The notes: a model not told the origin generated them from the letters alone. DNA of 64,000 nucleotides from Microvirga lupini (GCF_014191055.1 NZ_JACHWB010000001.1:587875-651874), one strand, 5' to 3'. Numbered from the stretch's first letter, positions 20,478 to 29,420 are shown. Numbers and translations are program-made.

Positions 20478-21412
20478 TTGGCGGCCTTCGGATCGAGAAC
20501 GTCGCGCAGGCCGTCGCCCAGCAGGTTGAAGCCGAGGCTCACCACGAAGATCGCGATGCCCGGCATGGCGGCGACCCACCATTGATCGATGAGGTAGTTG
20601 CGGCCCGTGGCCACCATGGCGCCCCACTCCGGCATCGGCGGCTGCGCGCCAAGACCTAGGAAGCCGAGGCCTGCTGCGGTCAGGATGATGCCCGCCATGT
20701 CGAGCGTCACGCGCACGATGAGCGAGGAGAGGCAGAGCGGCACCACATGCCCGAGGATGATGCGCGGCGTGGAGGCGCCCTGCAGTTTCACCGCCGCGAT
20801 GAAATCGCTGTTGCGGATCATCAGGGTCTCGGCGCGGGCGATACGGGCGTAGGGCGGCCAGGAGGTGATCGCGATGGCGATGATGGCGTTCTCGATGCCT
20901 GGGCCCAAGGCCGCCACGAAGGCGAGCGCGAGGATCAGGCGCGGGAAGGCCAGGAAGATGTCGGTGATGCGCATCAGCACCGTGTCGACCCAGCCGCCGA
21001 GATAGCCCGAGACGGTGCCGACCAGAAGCCCGATGGGCGTTGCGATCAGGGCCACGAGAACGACGATGAAGAGCGTGACGCGGGAGCCGTGGACGATGCG
21101 TGAGAAGATGTCACGGGCCTGATCGTCCGTACCGAGCCAGTAAGTCTCGCTCGGCGGCAGAAGACGCTCAGTGCGCAGGTCTCCGCCGGTGATCGGCGAG
21201 TAGGGGGCGATCACATCGGCGAAGATCGCCACGAGGATCAGCAGAATGACGATGCCGAGTCCGATCACGGCGAGCGGGTTCCGCGAGAAGGCACGCCAGC
21301 CGAGATAGAAGCGGCCGAGCCGGGCCTGCCAGCGCGAATGCGGTTCCGGGGAGAGCAGCCAGGCCCGCATGCCGGACGACTCGGAAGCCAGTGGGAGAGG
21401 GGCGCCGGTCAT
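20474..21412 (-). CDS. Dipeptide-type ABC permease, DppC type
   Basis: 312 residues from ATG 21412 (MTGAPLPLAS), which shares one base with the stop of the upstream permease gene. A cytoplasmic N-terminus is followed by a first membrane segment (LAVIGLGIVILLILVAIFAD), a periplasmic loop ending LGTDDQARDIFSRIVHG (OppC N-terminal pattern) and four or five more segments. The EAA-like loop is VKLQGASTPRIILGHVVPLC. It forms the channel together with the DppB-type protein. Confidence 0.92.
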   Translation of the reverse strand: MTGAPLPLASESSGMRAWLLSPEPHSRWQARLGRFYLGWRAFSRNPLAVIGLGIVILLILVAIFADVIAPYSPITGGDLRTERLLPPSETYWLGTDDQARDIFSRIVHGSRVTLFIVVLVALIATPIGLLVGTVSGYLGGWVDTVLMRITDIFLAFPRLILALAFVAALGPGIENAIIAIAITSWPPYARIARAETLMIRNSDFIAAVKLQGASTPRIILGHVVPLCLSSLIVRVTLDMAGIILTAAGLGFLGLGAQPPMPEWGAMVATGRNYLIDQWWVAAMPGIAIFVVSLGFNLLGDGLRDVLDPKAAK

Positions 21413-22470
21413 CAGCGGGTCCTCGGGTCGAGCAGGCGGTAGAGCAGATCGGATACGAGATTGAGCAGCACGAAGGCGGTTCCGATTACGAGAGTTCCGC
21501 CGAGCACCGCGTTCATGTCCGCATTCTGCAGCGAGTTGGTGATGTACTGGCCCAGTCCCGGCCACGCGAAGATCGTCTCGGTGAGCACGGAGCCTTCGAG
21601 CAGGTTGGCATAGGACAGGGCGATCACGGTCACCAGCGGCACGGCGGCGTTGCGCAGCGCATGACGCCAGATCACCCGCATCTCGGACAGACCCTTCACC
21701 CGCGCGGCGATCACGTATTCCTGCGCCAGCTCATTGAGCATGAAGGAGCGCGTCATGCGGCTGATATAGGCGAGCGAGAAATAGCCGAGCAGACAGGCCG
21801 GCAGAATGATGTGCGAAACCGCATCCCAGAACGCGTCCCACTGGCCCTGCATGGCGGTGTCGAGGAGCACGATGTTGGTGACCGGCGTATAGAGGTAGGA
21901 ATAGGTCACGTCGATGCGGCCCGGTCCCGCCACCCAGCCGAGCTTGGCATAGAAGACCAGCAGGCCCATGAGGCCGAGCCAGAAGATCGGGATGGAATAG
22001 CCCGCAAGACCGAGAACGCGCACGAACTGGTCGATGAAGCTGCCGCGTTTCACCGCAGCCAGGATGCCGAGCGGGATGCCGAGGATCACGCCGATCAGCG
22101 TGCCGAGGGTGGCAAGCTCCAATGTTGCCGGAAACGCGTTGGCGATATCCGTCAGCACCGGATTGGTGGTGAGCACCGAATTGCCGAAATCGCCCGTGAC
22201 GGCCTTCTTCAGGTAAATCCAGAACTGCTGAATGAGAGGCAGATCGAGGCCGAGTTCCTGGCGGACGCGCTCGTAAACCTGTGGCGGAGCCCGATCGCCC
22301 ACGATGGCGATCACAGGGTCGATGGGAACGACGCGGCCGATGAAGAAGGTGACGGCGGCGAGACCGAGAAGCGTCGTCATCAGGACGATGACGAACTGGG
22401 CGATGTTCTTAAGGGAGGAGCGGAGGGCACTTGCGTGCCCTCCGCCCCGATTCATGACTGCTGAGGCCAT
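21412..22470 (-). CDS. Dipeptide-type ABC permease, DppB type
   Basis: 352 residues. The first membrane segment is FVIVLMTTLLGLAAVTFFIG at about 26-45; the large periplasmic loop has VYERVRQELGLDLPLIQQF and KKAVTGDFGNSV, the DppB/GsiC pattern. The EAA loop is ARVKGLSEMRVIWRHALRNA. It begins seven bases after the stop of the binding-protein gene and is followed by DppC with a one-base overlap. It is the inner-membrane half-channel of the importer. Confidence 0.92.
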   Translation of the reverse strand: MASAVMNRGGGHASALRSSLKNIAQFVIVLMTTLLGLAAVTFFIGRVVPIDPVIAIVGDRAPPQVYERVRQELGLDLPLIQQFWIYLKKAVTGDFGNSVLTTNPVLTDIANAFPATLELATLGTLIGVILGIPLGILAAVKRGSFIDQFVRVLGLAGYSIPIFWLGLMGLLVFYAKLGWVAGPGRIDVTYSYLYTPVTNIVLLDTAMQGQWDAFWDAVSHIILPACLLGYFSLAYISRMTRSFMLNELAQEYVIAARVKGLSEMRVIWRHALRNAAVPLVTVIALSYANLLEGSVLTETIFAWPGLGQYITNSLQNADMNAVLGGTLVIGTAFVLLNLVSDLLYRLLDPRTR

Positions 22471-22477
22471 CGATGCG

Positions 22478-24073
22478 TCAGTTCTTCTTCGCCTGGGACA
22501 CGTCGTTGTCGCTGAAGGACGGGCCGAGGATGAAGTTGTCCACGTTCTTGCGCACGGCCGCGACTTCCGTCTGCTGCAGGAAGATCACGAACGGGCCGTC
22601 GTCCAGAACCGCCTTCTGCAGCTCCTTGTACATCTGCGCGCGCTTCTCGCCGTCACGCTCCATCACGGCAGCGCGGGTCTTGGCGGTCAGCGGGCCCGGA
22701 TCCCAAGCATTGCGCCACGCGAGCGGCTTCGCCTTGGCCTGGTCCGAGTTGTCGTCGTTGGCCGCAAAGGTATCGGCGTTGGAGTTCGGGTCCTGATAAT
22801 CCGAGCCCCAGTTGCCGATATAGATATCGTGCTGGCGGGCGCGGTACTTGGTCAGGGCCTGCTTCGAATCCATCGGCAGGATTTCCAGCTTGATTCCGGC
22901 CTGCCCGAACGTCGACTGCATGGCCTGGGCGACGCCCATGATCTCAGGCGTGGAGCGGGTGTCCATCGTCACCGAGAAGCCGTCCTTCAGGCCGGCCTTG
23001 GCCAGAAGCTCCTTCGCCTTGGCGACATCAAGCTTGTAGGGATTGTTGGTCTCGGCGCCGAGGAAGCCCTTGGGCAGGAAGTTCTGATGAACGTCGCCCT
23101 TGTACTTCATGATGGTTTCGGCGATGGCTTGATAGTCGACAAGATATTTCAGGGCCTGACGAACTTCGGGCTTGGCCAGGTTCGGGTTCTTCTGGTTCAG
23201 GCCGAGATAATACACCGTTCCTTTCGGAGCGCTCTGAACCTTCATGTCCGGATTCTTGGACATCGCGGTGATCTCTTCCGGATTCAGGCTGCGGGCCACG
23301 TCGATGTCGCCCTTCTCCAGCAGCAGGCGCTGGCTCGCTGTTTCCTTGATATGGCGATAGATCACGCGGGCGAGAGGAGTTTTCTTCTCATAGTTGGGAT
23401 TGCGCTCGAGGACGAGGACCTCGTTGGCTTTCCACTCGCGCATGACATAAGGGCCGGAGCCGGCATACTTGGTCTTGAGCCAGTTATATCCCCAGTCGCC
23501 GTCCTTTTCATTCTGCGCCACCAGCTTCTTGTCGACGACGGAGGCGACCGAGTTTCCGAGGCAGTAGAGAACGAGCGTCGGCGCGTAGGCCTTGTCGACC
23601 TCAAGGGTCATCTCGAGCGGGCCGGTCTGCTTGACCTTGTCCTTCACGTTGTCCTTCGTCAGGCCGAACTGGCCGAGGATGAAGGCCGGGGACTTGTCGA
23701 GCGCCACGGCGCGGTGAAGCGAGTAGACCACGTCTTCGGCCGTGATTGGATTGCCGGAGGCGAACTTCCTGTTCGGCTTGATCTTGAAGGTATAGGTCTT
23801 GCCATCCGGGGAGACGGTCCAGGACTCGGCGATTTGCCCAGAGATCTTGGAGACATCCTTGATATCGTAGGTGACCAGACGCTCGTAGGTGTTGCCGTTG
23901 ATCTCGGACGCACTCATCTCGAAAATCTCGGCGGGATCGAGCGAGATGATGTCGTCCATCTGCCAGGCCTGGACCAGGGTGTCCGGCGGCGTGGCTGCCT
24001 GTACGGCAGAGAAGGAGGTCGCCATCACGGTGACCATGGCGGCGGATAGGATAAATTTCGGTAGTGTTCTCAT
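22478..24073 (-). CDS. Periplasmic dipeptide/oligopeptide-binding protein (family 5)
   Basis: 531 residues from ATG 24073 (MRTLPKFILS) with GAGGGAA about ten bases upstream. A Sec signal peptide (cut near AVQAA) is followed by SLDPAEIFEMSASEINGNTYERLV, the family-5 start region, and GLNQKNPNLAKPEVRQALKY in the middle. It is the first gene of a six-gene unit: binding protein, two permeases, two ATPases, dipeptidase. Ligand specificity is not readable from sequence; dipeptides are favoured by the downstream dipeptidase. Confidence 0.92.
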   Translation of the reverse strand: MRTLPKFILSAAMVTVMATSFSAVQAATPPDTLVQAWQMDDIISLDPAEIFEMSASEINGNTYERLVTYDIKDVSKISGQIAESWTVSPDGKTYTFKIKPNRKFASGNPITAEDVVYSLHRAVALDKSPAFILGQFGLTKDNVKDKVKQTGPLEMTLEVDKAYAPTLVLYCLGNSVASVVDKKLVAQNEKDGDWGYNWLKTKYAGSGPYVMREWKANEVLVLERNPNYEKKTPLARVIYRHIKETASQRLLLEKGDIDVARSLNPEEITAMSKNPDMKVQSAPKGTVYYLGLNQKNPNLAKPEVRQALKYLVDYQAIAETIMKYKGDVHQNFLPKGFLGAETNNPYKLDVAKAKELLAKAGLKDGFSVTMDTRSTPEIMGVAQAMQSTFGQAGIKLEILPMDSKQALTKYRARQHDIYIGNWGSDYQDPNSNADTFAANDDNSDQAKAKPLAWRNAWDPGPLTAKTRAAVMERDGEKRAQMYKELQKAVLDDGPFVIFLQQTEVAAVRKNVDNFILGPSFSDNDVSQAKKN

Positions 24074-24150
24074 AGGCCAGTTCCCTCGCAGCGCTGGGTG
24101 CGCTTCTTGTGCGCCCGTATGAATGCAAATCACACAGGTTCTGTCGAGTC

Positions 24151-24174
24151 TACCAACTGGTTACCAACTGGTAA
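24151..24174. promoter_or_regulatory. Tandem 11-base repeat, probable operator between the dipeptide operon and argH
   Basis: TACCAACTGGT occurs twice head to tail with no gap (24151-24161 and 24162-24172). Each unit is an imperfect inverted repeat (ACCA-AC-TGGT), and the junction makes TGGT-T-ACCA, similar in form to GntR/FadR-type sites. Eleven bases is one helical turn, so two dimers would bind on the same face. It lies 78 bases upstream of the binding-protein start and 96 upstream of argH. Confidence 0.45.
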
Positions 24175-24269
24175 ACCTTGTGCAGCATGCCCAAGGGCCG
24201 GGCAGGCGTGCTTCGGGTTGGCTTGAAGGGGAAAACTGTGGCAAAGGCTCCCCGACCTTTCTTGATCGG

Positions 24270-25679
24270 ATGAAGCCTGTGTCTGAAGAAGCCAAAAAAA
24301 CCGGTGCCAACACCATGTGGGGCGGACGGTTCTCGTCCTCGCCCAGCGCGCTCATGGAAGCCATCAACGCCTCCATCGACTTCGACAAGCGACTGGCCTC
24401 CCAGGACATCCAGGGCTCGATTGCCCACAGTGCCATGCTGGCGAAGCAGGGGATCATCGCCGAGAGCGACCGGGACGCCATCCATCAGGGGCTACAGCGG
24501 GTGCTGGGCGAAATCGAGTCCGGCTCCTTCACCTTCTCCACGGCGCTCGAAGACATCCACATGAACGTGGAGAGCAGGCTTCGCGAAATCGTCGGCGATC
24601 CGGCGGCCCGCCTCCATACGGCCCGCAGCCGCAACGATCAGGTGGCGACGGACGCTCGGCTCTGGGTGCGCGAGGCCCATGACCGGACGGACGAGCAGCT
24701 CACCAGCCTGATCAAGGCGCTCCTCGACAAGGCCGAGGCCCATGCCGGCACCGTCATGCCGGGCTTCACCCATCTCCAGAGCGCCCAGCCGGTGACCTTC
24801 GGCCATCACCTGATGGCCTATGTGGAGATGTTCGGCCGCGACCGCAGCCGCATCCGCGATTCCCGCCGGCGCCTGAACGAATGTCCCCTCGGGGCCGGTG
24901 CGCTCGCCGGCACGTCCTTTCCCATCGACCGGCACATGACCGCCAAGGCGCTCGGCTTCGACGGCCCGACCCGCAACTCGCTGGATACCGTCTCCGACCG
25001 GGACAGCCTGCTCGAGTTCATGGCCGCGGCTTCCATCTGCGCCGTGCATCTGTCACGTCTGGCGGAAGAAGTTATCATTTGGATGTCAGCTCCGTTCGGC
25101 TTCGTGCGCCTGCCGGACCGCTGGACCACCGGCTCCAGCATGATGCCACAGAAGCGCAACCCCGATGCCGCCGAACTGGTGCGCGGCAAGACCGGGCGGG
25201 TCATCGGCTCCCTGGTCTCGCTCCTCACCGTCATGAAGGGCCTGCCGCTCGCCTATTCGAAGGACATGCAGGAAGACAAGGAGCAAGTCTTCGACGCGGC
25301 GGACACCATCGAAATCGTGCTTGCGGCCACGACCGGCATGATCCTGGATCTGGAGCCGGTGCCGGGGCGCATGGCCGCGGTGGCCGGAGCCGGGTTCTCC
25401 ACCGCGACGGATCTTGCCGACTGGCTCGTGCGCAGCCTCGGCATCCCGTTCCGTGACGCCCACCACATTACCGGGCGCATCGTGTCCGAGGCGGAGAGCC
25501 GCGGCTGCACCCTGGAGGAACTGCCGCTCGAGGCCATGCAGGCGGTCGAGTCCAGGATCCACCAGGGCATCTACGATGTGCTGGGCGTCGAGAACTCCGT
25601 CCGCTCCCGGACGAGCTTCGGTGGCACATCTCCGGTTCGGGTGGCCGAGCAGGTCGCCTGGTGGCGGGAGCGGGTCTAG
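24270..25679 (+). CDS. argH: Argininosuccinate lyase
   Basis: 469 residues from ATG 24270 ([12 protein letters not shown]). It splits argininosuccinate into arginine and fumarate, the last step of arginine synthesis. Marks: MWGGRFS near the start, [26 protein letters not shown], and the fumarase-superfamily signature [19 protein letters not shown] at about residue 288 with its catalytic Ser loop. The frame is open upstream to 24123, but the extra residues have no family similarity and cover the operator region. The gene is alone on its strand. Confidence 0.97.
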   Translation: MKPVSEEAKKTGANTMWGGRFSSSPSALMEAINASIDFDKRLASQDIQGSIAHSAMLAKQGIIAESDRDAIHQGLQRVLGEIESGSFTFSTALEDIHMNVESRLREIVGDPAARLHTARSRNDQVATDARLWVREAHDRTDEQLTSLIKALLDKAEAHAGTVMPGFTHLQSAQPVTFGHHLMAYVEMFGRDRSRIRDSRRRLNECPLGAGALAGTSFPIDRHMTAKALGFDGPTRNSLDTVSDRDSLLEFMAAASICAVHLSRLAEEVIIWMSAPFGFVRLPDRWTTGSSMMPQKRNPDAAELVRGKTGRVIGSLVSLLTVMKGLPLAYSKDMQEDKEQVFDAADTIEIVLAATTGMILDLEPVPGRMAAVAGAGFSTATDLADWLVRSLGIPFRDAHHITGRIVSEAESRGCTLEELPLEAMQAVESRIHQGIYDVLGVENSVRSRTSFGGTSPVRVAEQVAWWRERV

Positions 25680-25737
25680 CCTGAAACGCTGCGTTTACCC
25701 TGAGATCCGACCCCTGCCGGGGCGACTTGGCCGGGGT

Positions 25738-25767
25738 CTTGATCGGGCGGTGTGCCATCGCCATATT
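25738..25767 (+). promoter_or_regulatory. Candidate RpoH (sigma-32) promoter of hsp20
   Basis: CTTGAT (25738-25743), a 17-base spacer, then CCATATT (25761-25767). This agrees with the CTTGAA / CCATnT form of alphaproteobacterial RpoH promoters in both boxes and spacing. It is 89 bases upstream of a small heat-shock gene, where an RpoH site is expected. A small hairpin GGCTCG-TTAT-CGAGCC follows at 25777-25792 in the leader. Confidence 0.55.
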
Positions 25768-25855
25768 GCTGGCAGCGGCTCGTTATCGAGCCACTTGAGT
25801 GCCGCATGAGCGGGCTCAAAACCCACCGAAGTGCCTCTAACCTTGGGCTTCGAAT

Positions 25856-26290
25856 ATGTCGCGTCAGTCGCCCTTCGGGCACCCGTTTCTGTTAGGCTTC
25901 GATGAGATCGAGCAGGCGCTCGATCGAGTCGCCAAGGCGGCAGGGGACGGTTATCCGCCCTACAATATCGAGCGTCTGGCCCGCACGGAAAGCGCCCCCG
26001 AGCGCCTCCGCATCACCCTGGCCGTTGCCGGTTTCACCCGGGACCAGCTGGAGGTGACTCTGGAGGAGAACCAGCTCGTCATCCGGGGACGCCAGTCCGA
26101 CGACAAGACCAGGCACTTCCTTCATCGCGGCATCGCCGCCCGTCAGTTCCAGCGCACCTTCCTCCTTGTCGACGGCATGGAGGTTATGGGCGCGGACCTG
26201 TCCAACGGGTTGCTGTCGATCGATCTTGTCCGGCCCGAGCCGGAGCGGATCATCCGCAAGATCGACATCAGCGCCCCGGACAAGGTGTGA
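25856..26290 (+). CDS. Small heat-shock protein, Hsp20/IbpA family
   Basis: 144 residues. The alpha-crystallin domain covers about 35-135: YNIERLARTESAPERLRITLAVAGF, then LEVTLEENQLVIRGRQ, the FLHRGIAARQFQRTFLL dimerisation loop and the conserved NGLLSIDLVRPEPE. It is an ATP-independent holdase that keeps unfolding proteins soluble during heat stress. The C-terminal extension is short, and the usual IxI anchor may be represented by IDI in KIDISAPDKV. It is followed by a DUF1150 gene with 25 bases between, the common alphaproteobacterial pairing, and preceded by a likely RpoH promoter. Confidence 0.94.
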   Translation: MSRQSPFGHPFLLGFDEIEQALDRVAKAAGDGYPPYNIERLARTESAPERLRITLAVAGFTRDQLEVTLEENQLVIRGRQSDDKTRHFLHRGIAARQFQRTFLLVDGMEVMGADLSNGLLSIDLVRPEPERIIRKIDISAPDKV

Positions 26291-26315
26291 CGGCGTCCGC
26301 AACAAGGAGATGTCC

Positions 26316-26582
26316 ATGAATTTCGAGATCAAGAACCATCACGAGCCGGTGCTCGATGTGTCCGAGCTCGCTTCCCTGGGCCTCGGCCAGATGGCCTATG
26401 TGAAGCCGATCGAGGCCGACGAGGTCGCCCGGCTGTTTCCACAGGCCCCCAAGCTCCAGCCCGGCATGCGGCTGTTCGCGCTCCTGTCCGCCAGCGGCGA
26501 GCCCATCCTGCTGACCGACAACCACGATGCCGCCGTGGCCAATGCCTGGGCGCATGACCTGACGATGGTGAGCCTGCATTAA
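26316..26582 (+). CDS. DUF1150 family protein
   Basis: 88 residues from ATG 26316; AGGAG is six or seven bases upstream, and an in-frame ATG two codons earlier is too close to it. The sequence (MNFEIKNHHEPVLDVSELASLGLGQMAYVKPI) matches the small DUF1150 family, found almost only in Alphaproteobacteria next to hsp20 as here. Its function is unknown; the context suggests a heat-shock-linked role. A hairpin overlaps its stop codon. Confidence 0.88.
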   Translation: MNFEIKNHHEPVLDVSELASLGLGQMAYVKPIEADEVARLFPQAPKLQPGMRLFALLSASGEPILLTDNHDAAVANAWAHDLTMVSLH

Positions 26583-26593
26583 GGCTCACCATC
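26564..26593. terminator. Hairpin spanning the DUF1150 stop codon
   Basis: A perfect 11-base stem, GATGGTGAGCC (26564-26574) / GGCTCACCATC (26583-26593), with an eight-base loop holding the TAA. It sits between convergent genes whose stops are 22 bases apart, so it may end transcription from both sides. No T tract is present. Confidence 0.55.
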
Positions 26594-26604
26594 CTCTCTA
26601 TCCT

Positions 26605-27360
26605 TCATCCCATCGCCGCGACGGCTGCGATCAGCCGCTCGATATCCTCCGGTCGCGACAGCCGATGATCGCCGTCCTTGATCAGCGTCAGCGATACGCT
26701 GTCTCCCGGCAGGTGCTCAACCAGTTCGAGCGCATGGCTCCAAGGAACGTCGGGATCCTCCATTCCTTGCAGGATATGAACCGGGCAGCCGGTCTGGATC
26801 GTGCGGTCGAGGAGCAGATGGCGCCGACCATCCTCGATCAGGTTGAGCGTAATAGGATAGGGATCGTCGGAATAGGCGGAAGGGCGGTGGTAGACCCCCT
26901 TCTCCTGGAGACTCCGCTTTAGATCCTCGGGGAAGCGGCCCCACATCAGCCGCTCGGTCATGTCAATGGCCGGGGCGATGAGCACCATGCCCGCGGGGGC
27001 GAGGTCCGGCCGCTTCTTCATGAGATGGCGTGCCGCCAGGAGGCTGATCCAGCCGCCCATGGAGGAGCCGACGAGGATCGGTCGGTCCCGCACATAACGC
27101 TCGATAACAGCGAGCGCATCCTCCAGCCAGCGGGAGATCGTGCCCTCCTCGAAGGCGCCGCCGGACTCGCCATGGCCGCTGTAATCGAAGCGAACGAAGG
27201 CGCGGCCGTTCGTCCCCGCCCACTCGTCGAGGGCAGTGGCTTTGGTGGCCCGCATGTCCGACTTGAAGCCCCCAAGCCAGACCACGGGTGGGCCCTTGCC
27301 CTCGCGGGCGAGAACGGCGATCGGGCGGGCATCCTGGCCGACCGTGACGCTTTGCGGCAT
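26605..27360 (-). CDS. Alpha/beta hydrolase
   Basis: 251 residues. Serine-hydrolase fold with oxyanion region VVWLGGFKSDMRATKA, FDYSGHGESGG, nucleophile elbow GSSMGG, acid in LQGMEDPDVPW and His in IKDGDHRLSRPED. The pattern resembles the ABHD10/carboxylesterase-like group of small cytoplasmic esterases and thioesterases. There is no signal peptide. The substrate is unknown; it is a single gene, divergent from the glycosyltransferase gene. Confidence 0.88.
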   Translation of the reverse strand: MPQSVTVGQDARPIAVLAREGKGPPVVWLGGFKSDMRATKATALDEWAGTNGRAFVRFDYSGHGESGGAFEEGTISRWLEDALAVIERYVRDRPILVGSSMGGWISLLAARHLMKKRPDLAPAGMVLIAPAIDMTERLMWGRFPEDLKRSLQEKGVYHRPSAYSDDPYPITLNLIEDGRRHLLLDRTIQTGCPVHILQGMEDPDVPWSHALELVEHLPGDSVSLTLIKDGDHRLSRPEDIERLIAAVAAMG

Positions 27361-27453
27361 GGTTAACTCATCCTCAACTGCTTTGAAGCAAGCGTCATAT
27401 AGGATTTTTTCGGACGATTCTGTCGGACGATTTTTGAGAAGGCTCTGACTTCC

Positions 27454-28698
27454 GTGAGTTTTTCATCGCGACCCGGCGGAGGGATGGCATTTCCGTCCTC
27501 CCACGTGCACCCGCTGGCGGGCCGGACCATTCTTCAGATTGTCCCTGAGCTCGAGGCGGGAGGGGCCGAGCGCACCACGGTCGATATCGCCGAGGGGCTG
27601 GTCCATGCCGGCGCACGGGCGCTCGTCGCCACCGAAGGCGGCCGGCTGGTGGGCGAGCTTCAGACCAAGGGCGGCATCTGGATTCCGTTTCCGGCGGCCA
27701 CGAAGAACCCGTTCTCCATGCTTCTCAACGTGCGCAAGCTCGCCCGGATCTGCCACGACGAGCGGGTCTCCCTCGTTCATGCCCGCTCTCGGGCTCCGGC
27801 CTGGGTGGGCTTGGGAGCAGCACGCTCGCTCAACATCCCCTTCGTGACCACCTATCACGGCAGCTATTCCGGCCGCTCCTCGGTGAAGGTGCTTTACAAT
27901 TCGGTGATGGCCCGCGGCGATGCGGTCATCGCCAATTCCCACTACACGGGCGAGCTGATCCGCACGGTCTATCCCCAGGCGGGCGAGCGCATCCGGGTGC
28001 TTCACCGGGGCACGGACTTCTCGGTCTTCTCCCCCAATGCCGTGGCCCCGGAGCGGGTCGAGGCCCTGCGCAAGGCCTGGGAGGTGGCGCCGCATGAACG
28101 GGTGGTGCTGCTCGCCGCCCGACTGACGGGCTGGAAGGGCCAGAAGGTGCTGATCGAGGCAGCCGCCAAGCTGCGCGATGCCGGCCTGACCGATGTCGCC
28201 TATATTCTTGCCGGCGATCCGCAGGGGCGGGATTCTTACGTGAAGGATCTCGACAGCCTGATCGAGGCGAAGAAGCTGAAAGGCATCGTGCGCCGGGTCG
28301 GCCATTGCACCGACATGCCGGCCGCCTTCCTGGCGGCGTCCGTCGTGACCGTGCCGTCCACCGAGCCCGAGGCCTTCGGGCGCTCGGCCGTGGAGGCGCA
28401 GGCCATGGGGACCCCCGTGGTGGTCTCAGATCTCGGGGCCGTGCCGGAGACGGTGCTGTCCCCGCCAGCCGTGCCGCCGCATGAGCGGACAGGCTGGCGC
28501 ATCCCGGCCGGCGATGCGGATGCCCTGGCCGAAGCAGTCGGTGCCGCGCTCAATCTCGGGGCCAGCGCGAGAATCGCCCTTGGCGCCAGGGCCCGGTCCC
28601 ATGTGGAGCGTCATTTCTCGCTCGAACGCATGGTTTCCGGCACTCTCGATGTGTATTCGGCACTCCTGGAGGGCCGTTTTACCCATAGAACAAGTTGA
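27454..28698 (+). CDS. Glycosyltransferase family 4
   Basis: 414 residues from GTG 27454; an alternative ATG at 27484 would shorten it by ten residues. The N-terminal domain has the donor-side LQIVPELEAGGAERTTVDIAEGL and the C-terminal GT-B domain has the E-x7-E type motif EPEAFGRSAVEAQAMGTPVV, plus AARLTGWKGQKVLIEA. GT4 enzymes transfer sugars from nucleotide donors with retention, often in LPS core or exopolysaccharide synthesis. There is no membrane segment. No other polysaccharide genes are near, so the product is unknown. Confidence 0.9.
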   Translation: MSFSSRPGGGMAFPSSHVHPLAGRTILQIVPELEAGGAERTTVDIAEGLVHAGARALVATEGGRLVGELQTKGGIWIPFPAATKNPFSMLLNVRKLARICHDERVSLVHARSRAPAWVGLGAARSLNIPFVTTYHGSYSGRSSVKVLYNSVMARGDAVIANSHYTGELIRTVYPQAGERIRVLHRGTDFSVFSPNAVAPERVEALRKAWEVAPHERVVLLAARLTGWKGQKVLIEAAAKLRDAGLTDVAYILAGDPQGRDSYVKDLDSLIEAKKLKGIVRRVGHCTDMPAAFLAASVVTVPSTEPEAFGRSAVEAQAMGTPVVVSDLGAVPETVLSPPAVPPHERTGWRIPAGDADALAEAVGAALNLGASARIALGARARSHVERHFSLERMVSGTLDVYSALLEGRFTHRTS

Positions 28699-28814
28699 CT
28701 TCCCGTGCATTTGCGCGAAATGTCGAATCATTCGTGGCAAGGCTGAGCATGCACAGCAGGGATCTCCCGGGATCTCCGATCCTCAACCTAGCCCTTTAAC
28801 AGGAGATACGAGCC

Positions 28815-29357
28815 ATTCGCAGACCAATGAGAGCCATGCCGGTGCCGCAGAAGGACGGACCGCGCGCCAACCGAGACATTCGCGGTGTTCGCGAAGTGCA
28901 GCTGATCGACGATGCAGGGCAGAACCGGGGCGTCATGCCTTTCTTCGATGCCCTGAAGGTTGCCGAAGAGGCAGGCCTTGATCTCGTGGAGATCTCGCCG
29001 AACGCCACCCCTCCCGTCTGCAAGATCCTCGACTACGGCAAATTCCGCTTCCTGGAGCAGAAGAAGGCCGCCGAGGCGCGCAAGAAGCAGAAGACGGTCG
29101 AGGTGAAGGAAATCAAGCTGCGTCCCGGCATCGATGACCACGATTACGAGGTCAAGATGAAGGCGATGAAGGGCTTCTTCGAGGAAGGCAACAAGGTGAA
29201 GATCACCCTGCGCTTCCGTGGCCGCGAAATGGCCCACCAGTCGCTGGGCCTGAAGGTTCTGGACCGGGTCAAGGCCGATGTGGGCGATATCGCCAAGGTC
29301 GAGATGGAGCCGAACTTCGAAGGCCGTCAGGTCGTCATGGTTCTGGCGCCGCGCTAA
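28815..29357 (+). CDS. infC: Translation initiation factor IF-3
   Basis: 180 residues if started at ATT 28815; 176 from ATG 28827. I prefer ATT because AGGAGA (28801-28806) is eight bases upstream and far better placed than for ATG 28827, because the added residues (initiator-RRP before [10 protein letters not shown]) match the usual family N-terminus, and because infC is the classic AUU-start gene. IF-3 binds the 30S subunit, prevents 50S joining and checks the initiator codon, so a rare AUU start lets it repress itself. The N domain is about 15-85, a basic helical linker follows ([15 protein letters not shown]), then the C domain. Confidence 0.96.
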   Translation: MRRPMRAMPVPQKDGPRANRDIRGVREVQLIDDAGQNRGVMPFFDALKVAEEAGLDLVEISPNATPPVCKILDYGKFRFLEQKKAAEARKKQKTVEVKEIKLRPGIDDHDYEVKMKAMKGFFEEGNKVKITLRFRGREMAHQSLGLKVLDRVKADVGDIAKVEMEPNFEGRQVVMVLAPR

Positions 29358-29383
29358 GGACTCTCTTTTCCCAGGCGAAATTC

Positions 29384-29420
29384 ATGGCCGTCGGGGCTCC
29401 GGCGGCCATTGCTTTTTGGG
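29384..29420 (+). terminator. Terminator or attenuator after infC
   Basis: Stem ATGGCCG (29384-29390) / CGGCCAT (29404-29410) with extra pairing possible inside (GGGGCTCC-like loop), then TGCTTTTTGG. It lies 26 bases after the infC stop and before rpmI, so rpmI-rplT may depend on read-through or on a second promoter. Confidence 0.6.

Noticed and set aside
22304..24049. A 581-residue plus-strand open frame
   Set aside because: Antisense to the family-5 binding protein, which has a signal peptide and family motifs; the plus-strand frame has none.
24123..24269. Upstream extension of argH
   Set aside because: Conserved argH sequence begins soon after ATG 24270, and the upstream stretch covers the operator-like repeat.
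25768..25855. A ROSE-type RNA thermometer in the hsp20 leader
   Set aside because: A small hairpin is present, but I could not find the Shine-Dalgarno-pairing element typical of ROSE.
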